The notes under the pieces are model-generated. The model had not been told where the DNA came from and searched no databases. It worked only from the letters and a program-made list of their open reading frames with translations. Both the position numbers and the translations under genes were made by a program. This document shows, piece by piece, positions 7,704 to 17,600 of a stretch of 64,000 bases of DNA. Location of the stretch: the NCBI RefSeq assembly GCF_902706195.1, contig NZ_CACSJO010000024.1, positions 1 to 64,000 of the forward strand. The letters are read 5' to 3'. Positions within the stretch are counted from its first letter, which is position 1. Each line of letters starts with the position of its first letter. This DNA is from Novosphingobium sp. 18050. GTDB lineage: Bacteria > Pseudomonadota > Alphaproteobacteria > Sphingomonadales > Sphingomonadaceae.

Positions 7704-9938
7704 ATGCCGCCAGCCGTACCCGTCGCCACCTACCGCCTCCAGCTGCGCTGCGGCGTCGACCTCGACCGCGCGCGCGCGCTGCTGCCGTGGCTGGCCGAAC
7801 TGGGGGTGAGCCACCTCTACCTCTCCCCGCCGTTCCACGCCGCCACCGGCTCCACCCACGGCTACGACGTGATCGATCCCACCCGCATCGACCCCGTGTT
7901 GGGCGGTGAGGAAGCCTTCACGGCACTGAGCGAGGCCGCCCAGCGGATCGGCATCGGCATCGTGATCGATATCGTGCCAAACCACATGGCGTTCACGCCC
8001 GAGAACCCGTTCCTCGCCGATGTCCTGCGCCATGGAGCGGATAGCCGCTTCGCCAGCGTGTTCGACATCGATTGGGAGAAAGGTCCGATACACTTTCCGG
8101 TCCTGGACGGCACCGTGGCCGAAGTGCGCGCAGCGGGGCAGATCGCGCTTGCGGGTAGCGAGGACGATCCGAAGCTGCGCATCTACGACCGCGAATATCC
8201 CCTGCGCCTGACGCCGCTCACCCAGCGCCTGGCGCAGGCTGCGGGTGAGTTGGACGACCCCGCGCTCGATGCCCTGCTGACAGAACAACACTGGTCGCTG
8301 GGTGACTGGCGCAAAAGCGCCGATCGTATCGTCCACCGCCGCTTCTTCAATATCACCGACCTCATCGGCGTGCGGCAGGAAGACACGGAAGTCTTCACTC
8401 TCACCCACCGATGGATCATCGACGCTGTCGCGGCCGGCCGGGTGCAGGGGCTGCGGGTCGATCACATCGACGGGCTCGCTCGCCCCGGCGGCTATCTCCA
8501 CCGCCTGCGCGAGGCCGTGGGCGACACCCCGATCTGGATCGAAAAGATCGTCAAACCCGGCGAAGAGATCCCCGCAAACTGGCCGATCGAGGGCATGAGC
8601 GGCTATGAGTTCATGAGCCCGGTCACCCGCCTTCTGACCGATCCCGACGGTCTTGCCGCCATGCGCGATGCGGCGGACGGGGCGGTGCCGCCCTCCACCG
8701 CGCAGGAAGTGCGCAAGGTGCGCGGAGAACTGCTGGAACAGGTCTTCACGCCCGAACTGGAGCGAGTCACCGACGCCGCCATGGCTGCACTGTCAGCCGA
8801 CGTGGATTTCCGGCCCGCGCTGATGGACGCCGTCGTGCGGCTGGCGACGGCCTGGCCCGTCTACCGCTCCTACGCCGCAGACCTGTGCCCCCTGTCCCCG
8901 CAGATCGCCGAGGCCGTGGCGGCAACGGGCACTCAAGCGGGTGCAGCCCGCCTGCTGGACCTGCTGCGCGCACCCGACGACCCGCTCGCCCGCGCTTTCG
9001 GCGCGCGATTCGAACAGTTGACCGGCGCCCTCACCGCCAAGTCCGAAGAAGACACGGTGTTCTTCCGCAGCGTCGCCTTCCTGCCCCTGTGCGAAGTCGG
9101 TGCCGAGCCCGACCTCGACCCGTTCGACCATGAAGGGTTCGAGGAAGTCATGGCGATGCGCGCGGCCCGGACGCCGCTCGCCCTCGATACCCTTTCCACC
9201 CATGACACCAAGCGCTCCGCCGATGCGCGCGCGGTGCTGATCGCCCTCAGCCACTTTCCGCAAGCGGCACGGGACCTTTACATCGAAGCCCGGGAAGCTG
9301 CCCTTAACCTCGGCCTGCCGGAAGGTTGGGGCATCTACGCCCTGCAAACCGCGCTGATCCTGCGCGGCCAGCCTGACGCCAACGAGCGCCTTGCCGCCCA
9401 CATCGCCAAGGCCATGCGCGAGGGCAAGGAACTGTCCCGCCACGAAGCCCCCGACGAGACCGCCGAAGCCGCCGTCACCGCTCTTGCCCGTTCGCTGCTG
9501 AACGACCTGTGCGACGGCACTTTGATGTCTGCGGAATTTGCCGCGTCGTTCGACGCGGCTGTGGAGACGGTCGTGCTTGCCCAAGTCGCCCTGCAACTCA
9601 CCGCGCCCGGCGTGCCCGACATCTATCAGGGCACCGAAGGCCTCGCCATCGCTCTCACCGACCCCGACAACCGCCGCCCTGTCGACTGGAACGGGCTCGA
9701 GACTATGGACGAAGATGACACCAGCCTTTCCGCCCGCAAGCTGGTGCTGACCCGCGAACTCCTCGCCCGGCGCCGCGCCGCGCCGCGTCTTTTCGCGCAA
9801 GGCAGCTACCGACTGGTCGCCGCCGACAACGCGCTGCTGGTCGAACGCGGATGGGACGGCGAAAAGTTCACATTCGCCATCCCGATCCCGGTGAAACAGG
9901 CCGCGCCGGGTCCAAGGCTCGCCGATCAGTCCGCCTGA
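7704..9938 (+). CDS. treY: Maltooligosyltrehalose synthase
   Basis: TreY (744 aa, GH13) isomerises the reducing-end glucose of maltodextrins to an alpha,alpha-1,1 linkage, giving maltooligosyltrehalose for TreZ. The sequence opens with ATYRLQL and YLSPPFHAATGSTHGYDV, the TreY signature. Later come DIVPNHMAF, GLRVDHIDGL (nucleophile D253), WIEKIV (acid Glu) and STHDTKRSADARA. The ATG at 7704 is preferred because GGGAG lies 8 nt upstream. A GTG at 7695 would add three residues. It is the last gene of the trehalose operon. Trehalose would serve as an osmolyte or stress protectant. Confidence 0.95.
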   Translation: MPPAVPVATYRLQLRCGVDLDRARALLPWLAELGVSHLYLSPPFHAATGSTHGYDVIDPTRIDPVLGGEEAFTALSEAAQRIGIGIVIDIVPNHMAFTPENPFLADVLRHGADSRFASVFDIDWEKGPIHFPVLDGTVAEVRAAGQIALAGSEDDPKLRIYDREYPLRLTPLTQRLAQAAGELDDPALDALLTEQHWSLGDWRKSADRIVHRRFFNITDLIGVRQEDTEVFTLTHRWIIDAVAAGRVQGLRVDHIDGLARPGGYLHRLREAVGDTPIWIEKIVKPGEEIPANWPIEGMSGYEFMSPVTRLLTDPDGLAAMRDAADGAVPPSTAQEVRKVRGELLEQVFTPELERVTDAAMAALSADVDFRPALMDAVVRLATAWPVYRSYAADLCPLSPQIAEAVAATGTQAGAARLLDLLRAPDDPLARAFGARFEQLTGALTAKSEEDTVFFRSVAFLPLCEVGAEPDLDPFDHEGFEEVMAMRAARTPLALDTLSTHDTKRSADARAVLIALSHFPQAARDLYIEAREAALNLGLPEGWGIYALQTALILRGQPDANERLAAHIAKAMREGKELSRHEAPDETAEAAVTALARSLLNDLCDGTLMSAEFAASFDAAVETVVLAQVALQLTAPGVPDIYQGTEGLAIALTDPDNRRPVDWNGLETMDEDDTSLSARKLVLTRELLARRRAAPRLFAQGSYRLVAADNALLVERGWDGEKFTFAIPIPVKQAAPGPRLADQSA

Positions 9939-9942
9939 TCGG
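9922..9942. terminator. Hairpin at the end of treY
   Basis: An 8-bp perfect inverted repeat (CCGATCAG/CTGATCGG, 5-nt loop) spans the treY stop codon, between convergent treY and nrdJ. No T-run follows, so termination is uncertain. Confidence 0.35.
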
Positions 9943-9979
9943 TTGCCCCGCGCGCTCTACAGTCTGAACAGAAACCCGC

Positions 9980-12352
9980 TCAGCCGCATTTACTGAAACC
10001 GCATTGGAAGCAGGTCAGGCACCCTTCGATGCGGTGGGCGGTATCGCGCTTGCAGTTGGGGCATTCCTCGCCGTTCTCTTCCGCGCTAGCCGTTCCGACC
10101 ACGGGGGCAGGATCATCGAACAGCTCCTGCTGCGGTGCGGAATGCATACGAAGGATGCGCCCCATCAGCGCAATGAGGCTTGGGGCATAGCGCCCCTTCT
10201 TTTCGCCCTCCAGCCTCACGAACGTGCCGCCCTTGGGGGAGTGGACCCGCTCCAGTTCCTCGAACAGGAAGGTCGCATCCCCGCGCCGGCACGCGGCGGA
10301 GAGTGTGCGGGTCAGCGCCGCCATCGCCTCGAAATTCTCCACCGAGCTGGTCGAAATGAAGATTTCGAACGGCACCCGCCGCCCGTCGCCGTGCACGTAG
10401 TCGTTGATGGTGAGGTAGTAGTTCTCGCCGTCGACCGGCCATTTGATCTTGATCGTCTTGCCGGACAGGATTTCCGGCCGCTTCAGGATCGCCTGCTCCT
10501 CGGGCGTGGCGGGCGTCGCTGCAGCAGGAGCCGCTTCGGCAACCGAAAGGACCGAGCCGCGCACGCCGCTGGGGCGGTAAGTCGTGCAGCCCTTCATGCC
10601 CATCCGGTAGGCGGTGAGGTAGACCTCGCGGAATGCCGCGTAGCTCATGGTAGCCGGGCAGTTGATGGTCTTGGAAATGGCCGCATCCACCCACCGCTGC
10701 GCGGCTGCGGCAACCGCGATATGGTCCTCCACTGAAAGTTCCAGCGCGCTGACCATGTAGTCCGGCAAAGGCGCCGCCGGATCGAAACCGGGCAGGCGGC
10801 TGTAGAGGAACCAGCCATAATCCTCGACCTCGAACTGTTCGGTCTTTTGCTCCGTCGCGTTCTGCTCCACCACCACAGCGCGGTTGTAGTGCCAGCTGAA
10901 AGTCGGCTCTACGCCCGAACTGACATTGCCGTAGAAGATCGAGGTCGTGCCGGTCGGCGCCAGCGTCAGCAATACGCCGTTGCGGATGCCGTGAGCGGCG
11001 ATCTCATCGCGCAGGTCCTGCGGCAGCTTGGCCAGAAACGGTGCGCGCGCGAAGGCCTTGGCATCATAGGCCGGGAAGACGCCGCGTTCCTGTGCGAGTT
11101 CCACCGAGGTACGGTAGGCCGCTACCGCGATCGCCTCGCCCAACTGTTCCACTAGCGGCACCGCGCCCGCGCCGTAGCGCACCCGCATCTGCTGCAGCAG
11201 GTTGCCAAGGCCGGTATAGCCAAGCCCGATGCGCCGCTTCGCCAGCGCTTCCTCGCGCTGTTCGGGGGTGGGGAAGGGCGAGGTGTCGAGCACATTGTCG
11301 AGGAAGCGCACGCCCGTCGCCACGGCGGCCTTCAGCCGGTCCCAGTCAACCCGCGCAGCGTCGGTGAAGGGATCGAGCACCATGTTCGCCAGATTGACGT
11401 GGCCAAGATCGCAATCGCCATTGGGCGGCAGCGGCTGCTCGCCGCATGGGTTGGTTGCGGCGATGGTTTCGCAGTAGTTGAGGTTGTTGAGCGCGTTCAC
11501 CCGGTCGATGAAGATGACGCCGGGTTCGGCAAAATCGTAAGTCGTGCGGGTGATGAGGTCGAACAGTTCCGCCGCCGGCAGCCTATGGTAGACATACCAG
11601 GGCGCCCCGTCCTTCTCCAGCACCTCGACGTGCTTGCCATCGGCGCGCGGCACGGCAAAGCCGAGGTCCCAGTGCCGCCCCTGTTCCAATGCCGCCATGA
11701 AATCGTCGGTTATCGTCACCGAGACGTTGAAGTTCTTCAGGAAATCCTTGCGCGTCTTGGCGGTTACGAAAGCCAGCACATCGGGGTGCCATACGGGCAG
11801 CACGCCCATCATCGCACCGCGCCGCGATCCGCTGGAACGAATGGTCACGCACATGCCGTCCCACATCGCCATGAACGGGATCACGCCCGACGATACCGAT
11901 CCGGTACGCCCGACCAGCGCGCCGTCGGGGCGGATCGTGCCGAAGTCCATGCCGATGCCGCCGCCCTGCTGCTGGGTAAAGGCCGCCACGCTGAGCGCAG
12001 GCATGATGCCCACGCCCGGCTGACCCGGCTCGGTGTCCATCGAATCCTGGATTGTCGGGCTGACGAAACAGTTGATCCACGTCACCCGCTTGGCCGTACC
12101 TGCCCCTGCAAAGATGCGCCCGCCGGGCACCCAGTCACGCGCTTCCAACGCGGCCAGCGCCAATGCGGCGTGCGCCGTGTCCTTCGCATAGACCCCGGCG
12201 ATGACACGGCGGAACGTGTCGGACGGCGTGGCCTCCTGCCCATGCCGATATTTCTCGCGCCAGATATGCACGGTTACGGGCTGGTCGAGAGGGCCTTGGC
12301 TGTCGGTTCCGGTCATCGGAGGTCGTCTGTCCGTTTTGCTGGTTGAGCCCAT
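9980..12352 (-). CDS. nrdJ: B12-dependent (class II) ribonucleotide reductase
   Basis: Adenosylcobalamin-dependent reductase of about 780-790 aa that converts ribonucleotides to deoxyribonucleotides with or without oxygen. Visible elements are WINCFVSP (first redox Cys), GGGIGMDFGTIRP, ATNPCGEQPLPP (thiyl-radical loop), LAPTGTTSIFYGNVSSG and ISKTINCP. The C-terminal zinc-ribbon-like tail has CPNC and CFQC pairs. The size matches the compact NrdJ group, not the roughly 1200-aa form. The start is uncertain: ATG 12352 and in-frame ATG 12316 both lack a good ribosome site. The gene follows a TetR gene by 27 bp in the same direction. No cobalamin riboswitch fits in that gap. Confidence 0.93.
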   Translation of the reverse strand: MGSTSKTDRRPPMTGTDSQGPLDQPVTVHIWREKYRHGQEATPSDTFRRVIAGVYAKDTAHAALALAALEARDWVPGGRIFAGAGTAKRVTWINCFVSPTIQDSMDTEPGQPGVGIMPALSVAAFTQQQGGGIGMDFGTIRPDGALVGRTGSVSSGVIPFMAMWDGMCVTIRSSGSRRGAMMGVLPVWHPDVLAFVTAKTRKDFLKNFNVSVTITDDFMAALEQGRHWDLGFAVPRADGKHVEVLEKDGAPWYVYHRLPAAELFDLITRTTYDFAEPGVIFIDRVNALNNLNYCETIAATNPCGEQPLPPNGDCDLGHVNLANMVLDPFTDAARVDWDRLKAAVATGVRFLDNVLDTSPFPTPEQREEALAKRRIGLGYTGLGNLLQQMRVRYGAGAVPLVEQLGEAIAVAAYRTSVELAQERGVFPAYDAKAFARAPFLAKLPQDLRDEIAAHGIRNGVLLTLAPTGTTSIFYGNVSSGVEPTFSWHYNRAVVVEQNATEQKTEQFEVEDYGWFLYSRLPGFDPAAPLPDYMVSALELSVEDHIAVAAAAQRWVDAAISKTINCPATMSYAAFREVYLTAYRMGMKGCTTYRPSGVRGSVLSVAEAAPAAATPATPEEQAILKRPEILSGKTIKIKWPVDGENYYLTINDYVHGDGRRVPFEIFISTSSVENFEAMAALTRTLSAACRRGDATFLFEELERVHSPKGGTFVRLEGEKKGRYAPSLIALMGRILRMHSAPQQELFDDPAPVVGTASAEENGEECPNCKRDTAHRIEGCLTCFQCGFSKCG

Positions 12353-12379
12353 GAGGGCAGAAAAATCCCAAAGTCGGTG

Positions 12380-13009
12380 TCAGGCACGCGGCCTGAAAAG
12401 CGATAGCGCATTGCGCATGTAGGCCGCCTTGCCCTCTTCCGAATTGATCCAGGGCAAAGCCACGGACCGCATCATCAAGGGCATCGCGACGGCCCCGATC
12501 AACATCGTGAGAAATGTCTCTGCGTCACATTCCGGCGGCAGGATGCCTGCGGCTTCCGCTTCGCGCAACAGCGGCAGCAGCGCTTCGTCATTGAGGTTCC
12601 AGATATGCTCGATCACGTAGTTGCGCCGCTCGCCCGGGCGGGAGATTTCGTCGGCGAAGAAGCGGCCGAGATCGGGCATTTCGAGGCTGAAAAGCACGAA
12701 GCGCTCGATGGTGGCATGGAGCCGCGCCTCGATGGAAGTCTCGGCTCCATCCGCCGCAGGAAGGTAGGCGTCCTTCAACCCGGCCGAAACCTCATCGACG
12801 ACCGCCCGCCAAAGCCCGAACTTGCCGTCGTAGCGCCGCACGATCAGCGCCGCATCGACGCCGGCCTCCTGCGAGATGTTGCGCAGGCTGACGCCGGCAT
12901 AGCCATGCTGGGCAAAGGCGCGCAGTGCCGCCTGCAGGACTCCGGTCGGGTGGGGTGCATCCTCCTTGCGAGGGCGACCACGGCTGCGCTTGATTACAGG
13001 TACTTGCAT
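12380..13009 (-). CDS. TetR/AcrR family transcriptional regulator
   Basis: DNA-binding repressor of 209 aa. The N-terminal basic segment (KRSRGRPRKE) leads into a TetR helix-turn-helix (VLQAALRAFAQHGYAGVSLRNISQEAGVDAALIVRRYDGKFGLW, about 22-65). A variable ligand-binding helical domain follows. ATG 13009 is preferred over TTG 13045, because the latter lies inside a perfect operator-like palindrome (13038-13059) and would add an atypical leader. It lies just upstream of nrdJ on the same strand, so both may share one autoregulated promoter. The ligand is unknown. Confidence 0.88.
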   Translation of the reverse strand: MQVPVIKRSRGRPRKEDAPHPTGVLQAALRAFAQHGYAGVSLRNISQEAGVDAALIVRRYDGKFGLWRAVVDEVSAGLKDAYLPAADGAETSIEARLHATIERFVLFSLEMPDLGRFFADEISRPGERRNYVIEHIWNLNDEALLPLLREAEAAGILPPECDAETFLTMLIGAVAMPLMMRSVALPWINSEEGKAAYMRNALSLFRPRA

Positions 13010-13037
13010 GACCGGGATGCTAAGCGACGCCTTGGAT

Positions 13038-13059
13038 TTAATCAACGCATATTGATTAA
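13038..13059. promoter_or_regulatory. Palindromic operator upstream of TetR-nrdJ
   Basis: TTAATCAA at 13038-13045 and its exact complement TTGATTAA at 13052-13059 are separated by 6 bp. The palindrome is 29 bp upstream of the preferred TetR ATG, in an AT-rich island. Size and placement match TetR autorepression operators. Confidence 0.6.
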
Positions 13060-13096
13060 TTTCAACAGGTCCGTAACACTACGCCGTGACCGGACG

Positions 13097-13140
13097 AAAA
13101 ACGCCCGCGCCGGCCGTTCGTCACGGCTGGCGCGGGCGTT
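13097..13140 (-). terminator. Rho-independent terminator of the RND efflux operon
   Basis: A 16-bp stem with one mismatch (13100-13115 with 13125-13140) and a 9-nt loop is followed on the minus strand by a run of T's (plus-strand A's at 13097-13101). It lies 20 bp past the stop of the outer-membrane gene and closes the operon. Confidence 0.8.
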
Positions 13141-13160
13141 GGATTGCCTGAAAGGCTAGG

Positions 13161-14633
13161 TCAGTTGGCCGGAGCGGTTCCCGCCGCGCCGACGGTCTCG
13201 GTCTCTTCGAGACCGCCGCCAAGCGAGCGATACAGCTCGACCAGATTACCGCCCTGGGTAAACCGAGTGGTGACCAGCTGCTGCTCGGCTGCATAGGCGA
13301 TACGCTGGGCGTCGAGCGTGGTCAGGAACGAATCCACCCCCGCGCGGAAGCGGGCATCAGACAGCTTCGCCGCCACTTTCGCCGATTCCGCCCTGCTCGA
13401 CTGCGCGCGGACCCGTTCACCGATCTTGCCGCGCTGGGCAAGGGCATCGGCGACTTCGCGAAACGCCGTCTGGATCGTCTTCTCATAGGTCGCGACGGCA
13501 GCCTGCTGCGACGCCTTTGCGTAGTTCAGGTTGCCGGTGCGGCGGCCGAAGTCGAACAGCGGCAGACCCACGCTGGGGCTGGCCGTATAAGTATAGCTAC
13601 CGTCCTTGAACAGATCGGAGAGCCCCAGGCCAAGCGTACCGAGCGCACCGGTGAGCGAGATCGTCGGGAAGAACGCGGCGCGCGCGGCGCCGATGTTGGC
13701 GTTCTGGGCGATCAGCAGGTGCTCGGCCTGAAGCACGTCGGGACGGCGCAGCAGCACGTCGGAATTGACGTCGCCCGGCAGCGCATCGCGGGTCGCCGGC
13801 TCGGCGCCGAGACCTTCCGGAAGCTGCTCCTGCGCCACGGTGGTGCCGACCAGCAGGTTCAACGCGTTCTGGTCGAGCGCAACTGTCGCCTCCAGCGCGG
13901 CAATGTCGCTGACCGCGCCCTGATAGCTGGTGTCCGCCTGGCGCACTTCCAGCTCCGAACCGACGCCGATGCGGAACTGCTCCCGCGTGAGGCGCAGGGT
14001 GTCTTCGAATGTACGCAGGGTTTCCCGCGAAAGGCGAAGCTGTTCCTGGTCCGAGGCCATTGTCAGCCAGGCCGTGGCGATTTCGGCGATCAGGCTGATG
14101 CGGGTGGAGCGCTGGGCTTCCTCGCTGGCGAATACCTGCTCCTGCGCCGCGCGTGACAGGTTACGCACGCGCCCGAACAGGTCCAGTTCGAAGGACGAGA
14201 GGCCGATGGTGGCCTGGTAGATCTCGATGTCCTGCGAGGAACCGGTGCCCGTACCGACTCCAGTCCCGGCGCCGCCGGCACCCTGGAGGTTGTTGGTGAA
14301 GGTTCCGGTGCCGGTGGCGTTGACCGTCGGCAGCAGATCCGCGCGCTGGACCCGCAGCTGAGCGCGGGCCTGAAGCACGTTGGCCGCCGCGATCCGCAGA
14401 TCGCGGTTATTGGCGAGACCCGTCTCGATCACCTGCCGCAGGCGGGGATCGAGGAAGAAGTCCCGCCAGCCGATGCGCGACACGTCTACGGCATCGGTGG
14501 CCGCGGCGGGATAGACCCCGCCTTGGGGCAAGGCGGCCGGGATGGCGCCTGCGGGCCGCTCGTACTTGGGTGCAAGGTTGCACCCGGCGAGCAGCGCAGT
14601 GCCGGTGAGCAGGGCGATGAGCGACTTGGTCAT
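13161..14633 (-). CDS. RND efflux outer-membrane lipoprotein (NodT/OprM type)
   Basis: TolC-like outer-membrane channel of 490 aa for the adjacent RND pump. A lipoprotein signal peptide ends in LLAGC, with C18 as the likely acylated residue. Two OEP repeats follow; IETGLANNRDLRIAA, RRPDVLQAEHLLIAQNANIGAARAAFFPTI and GLPLFDFG are characteristic. The ATG at 14633 is 2 bp past the pump stop, so translation is probably coupled. The same frame stays open upstream into the pump gene, but only the lipobox start makes a sensible protein. It is the last gene of the MFP-RND-OMP operon. Confidence 0.93.
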   Translation of the reverse strand: MTKSLIALLTGTALLAGCNLAPKYERPAGAIPAALPQGGVYPAAATDAVDVSRIGWRDFFLDPRLRQVIETGLANNRDLRIAAANVLQARAQLRVQRADLLPTVNATGTGTFTNNLQGAGGAGTGVGTGTGSSQDIEIYQATIGLSSFELDLFGRVRNLSRAAQEQVFASEEAQRSTRISLIAEIATAWLTMASDQEQLRLSRETLRTFEDTLRLTREQFRIGVGSELEVRQADTSYQGAVSDIAALEATVALDQNALNLLVGTTVAQEQLPEGLGAEPATRDALPGDVNSDVLLRRPDVLQAEHLLIAQNANIGAARAAFFPTISLTGALGTLGLGLSDLFKDGSYTYTASPSVGLPLFDFGRRTGNLNYAKASQQAAVATYEKTIQTAFREVADALAQRGKIGERVRAQSSRAESAKVAAKLSDARFRAGVDSFLTTLDAQRIAYAAEQQLVTTRFTQGGNLVELYRSLGGGLEETETVGAAGTAPAN

Positions 14634-14635
14634 GT

Positions 14636-17600
14636 TCAGAATCCCTGCGGCCCGACGCCGTCTTCGGAGGGGCGGTGCATGTCTTCGGTTACCGGCTTCT
14701 GCCGGTCGGTCTGCCCGTGGTTGAACAGGCGGCAGATGACCACGAAGAACATCGGCACGAAGAAGATCGCGAAGACCGTGGCGGAAAGCATACCACCAAC
14801 CACGGCGCGTCCGATGGCGTTCTGGCCGCCGGCGCCCGCGCCAGTGGAGAGCGCCAGCGGCAGCACGCCGAAGATGAAGGCCAGCGAGGTCATCAGGATC
14901 GGGCGCAGACGCAGTCTTGCCGCTTCCATCGCCGCATCGAAGGCGTTCATGCCCGCCTGCACGCGCTCCTCTGCAAACTCGACGATGAGGATCGCGTTCT
15001 TCGCCGAGACACCGATCGTCGTTATCAGGCCCACCTGCAGGTAGATGTCGTTGTTGAGCCCCGTCATCCACGCGGCAGTGACCGCACCGATGACGCCCAG
15101 CGGCACGACCAGCAGCACCGAGATCGGCACCGACCAGCTTTCGTACAGCGCGGCAAGGCAGAGGAACACGATGAACAGCGACAGCGCGTAAAGCATCGGC
15201 GCCTGACCGCCGGAGAGGCGTTCCTCATAGGACAGGCCGGTCCATTCCAGACCCGTGCCCGGGGGCAGTTTCGCCTGCATCTCGGTGATCGCCGCCATGG
15301 CGCCGCCGGTGCTCAGGCCCTGGCCCGGCGCACCCTGCAGCTGAACTGCGGGACGACCGTTGTAGCGCGTAAGGGTGACCGGGGCGGTCTTCCAGGACAG
15401 CGTGGAGAAGGCGCCGAAGGGTGCCATCTCGCCGCTGGTTCCGCGCACGTAGAAGTTCTGAAGGTCCTCGGGAACCTGACGATAGGGCTCGTCGGCCTGA
15501 AGGTAGACGCGCTTGGTACGGCCGCGATCGAGGAAGTCGTTCACATATGCGCCGCCCCAGGCCGACGAGATTTCCGTGTTGATCGCACTGAGATTGAGGC
15601 CCAGCGCGCTCGCCTTGTCCTGATCGATCTTGATGTCGAGCTGCGGTGCATCCTCGAGGCTGACCGGGCGCACCTGGGCGACGCGCTTGTCGCCAGCGGC
15701 CATGCCCAGCATCTGATTGCGCGCGGCAATCAGCTTCTCGTGGCCCATGTTGGTCTCGTCGACCAGCCACAGGTCGAAGCCGGTGGCATTGCCCAGTTCC
15801 TGCACGGCAGGCGGCACCAACGCGAAGATCATCGCGTCACGATATTTCGAGAACGTGCCCATGGACCGGCCTGCGATCGCGGCAGCGTGGTTTTCCCCGC
15901 CGCTGCGGGCAGCCCAGTCCTTCAGCTTGATGAACGCCATGCCGGCGCTCTGGCCCTGGCCGTTGAAGGAGAAGCCGTTGATGGTGAAGACGGATTCGAC
16001 GTTGGCTTTCTCATCTTTGAGGAAGTGGTCGCGCACCAGGTCCAGTCCTTTCTGGGTCCGGGGCAGCGTGCTGCCCGGAGGGCCCTGGACAAGCGCAATC
16101 ATAATGCCCTGGTCCTCGTCCGGCAGGAAGCCGCCGGGCAGGCGCGAGAAGACCAGAGCCATGATCCCCGCGATAACCAGGTAGATCAGGCTCGAGCGCT
16201 TCCATCTGCGCGCGGTGCTGCTGACGCCCTTTTCATACTTCTTCGTACCCCGGTCGAACTTGTCGTTGAACCAGCGGAAGAAGCGGGCGAACAGGCCGTT
16301 GCCCTGCCCCTGCTTGGGGTCATGAGGCTTGAGGATCGTGGCGCAGAGCGCCGGTGTCAGGATCAAGGCGACCATCACCGACAGCGCCATCGAAGACACG
16401 ATGGTGATCGAGAATTGGCGATAGATGACGCCGGTCGATCCGCCGAAGAACGCCATCGGCAGGAACACCGCCGAAAGCACCATGCCGATGCCGATCAGCG
16501 CGCCGCTGATCTCATCCATGGATTTTCGCGCTGCTTCCTTGGGAGACAGATGCTCCGTCTGGATCAGGCGCTCGACGTTCTCGACCACGACGATGGCGTC
16601 ATCGACCAGAAGGCCGATCGCCAGCACCATGCCGAACAAGGTCAATGTATTGATGGAATAGCCGAGCATCGACATCACGCCGAACGTGCCAAGCAGCACG
16701 ACCGGAACCGCGATCGTCGGAATGATCGTAGCACGCCAGTTCTGGAGGAACAGGAACATGACGAGGAACACGAGCACGACCGCTTCGACCAGCGTGTGCA
16801 CCACCTGCTCGACCGAGAGGCGGACGAACGGGGTGGAGTCGTAAGGGAAGGCGACCTTGACGTCCGCGGGGAAGTTCTTGGCGATCTTCTCCACTTCGGC
16901 CTTCACCGCATCCACGGTGTCGAGGGCGTTCGCGCCCGAAGCCAGCCTGACGCCGAAACCGGAAGAGTTCTTGCCGTTGTACTGCGTTTCGAAGCCGTAG
17001 GTTTCCGCGCCCAGTTCGACGCGCGCTACGTCACGCAGACGCACGATCGCGCCGCCCTGGTCGGTGCGCAGGCGGATGTTACCGAATTCCTCAGGCGTCT
17101 GCAGACGCGACTGGACCGATACGGTGACGTTGAGCTGCTGCTCCTTGGACGAGGGAAGCTGGCCGAGCTGACCGGCCGAAACCTGTGCGTTCTGGGCCGA
17201 AACAGCGGTGCTGATATCGGCGATCGTCAGGTTGTAACTGCGCAGCTTGAGCGGATCGACCCAGATGCGCATCGCGTACTGAGTGCCGAAGATCTGCAGT
17301 TCGCCGACGCCGTTGATGCGGCTGACCGGGTCCTGGACCTGGCTGACGATATAGTCGGAAAGGTCGGTGGAGCTGTGGCTGCCGTCCTCGGAATAGATGG
17401 CGGTGACCAGCAGGAAGCTAGCCGCCGACTTCTGCACCTGCACGCCTTGGCGCTGAACGTCCTGCGGCAGGAGCGAAGTCGCCGCCTGCAGCTTGTTCTG
17501 CACCTGCACCTGCGCGATGTCGGGGTCAGTGCCCTGCTCGAAGGTCAGGGTGATGGTGACCCTGCCCGCCGAAGAGGACGAGGCCGAGAAGTAGCGAAGG

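Noticed and set aside
12353..12379. A cobalamin riboswitch before nrdJ
   Set aside because: Only 27 bp separate nrdJ from the TetR gene, far too little. No B12-box-like sequence was noticed upstream of the TetR gene either.
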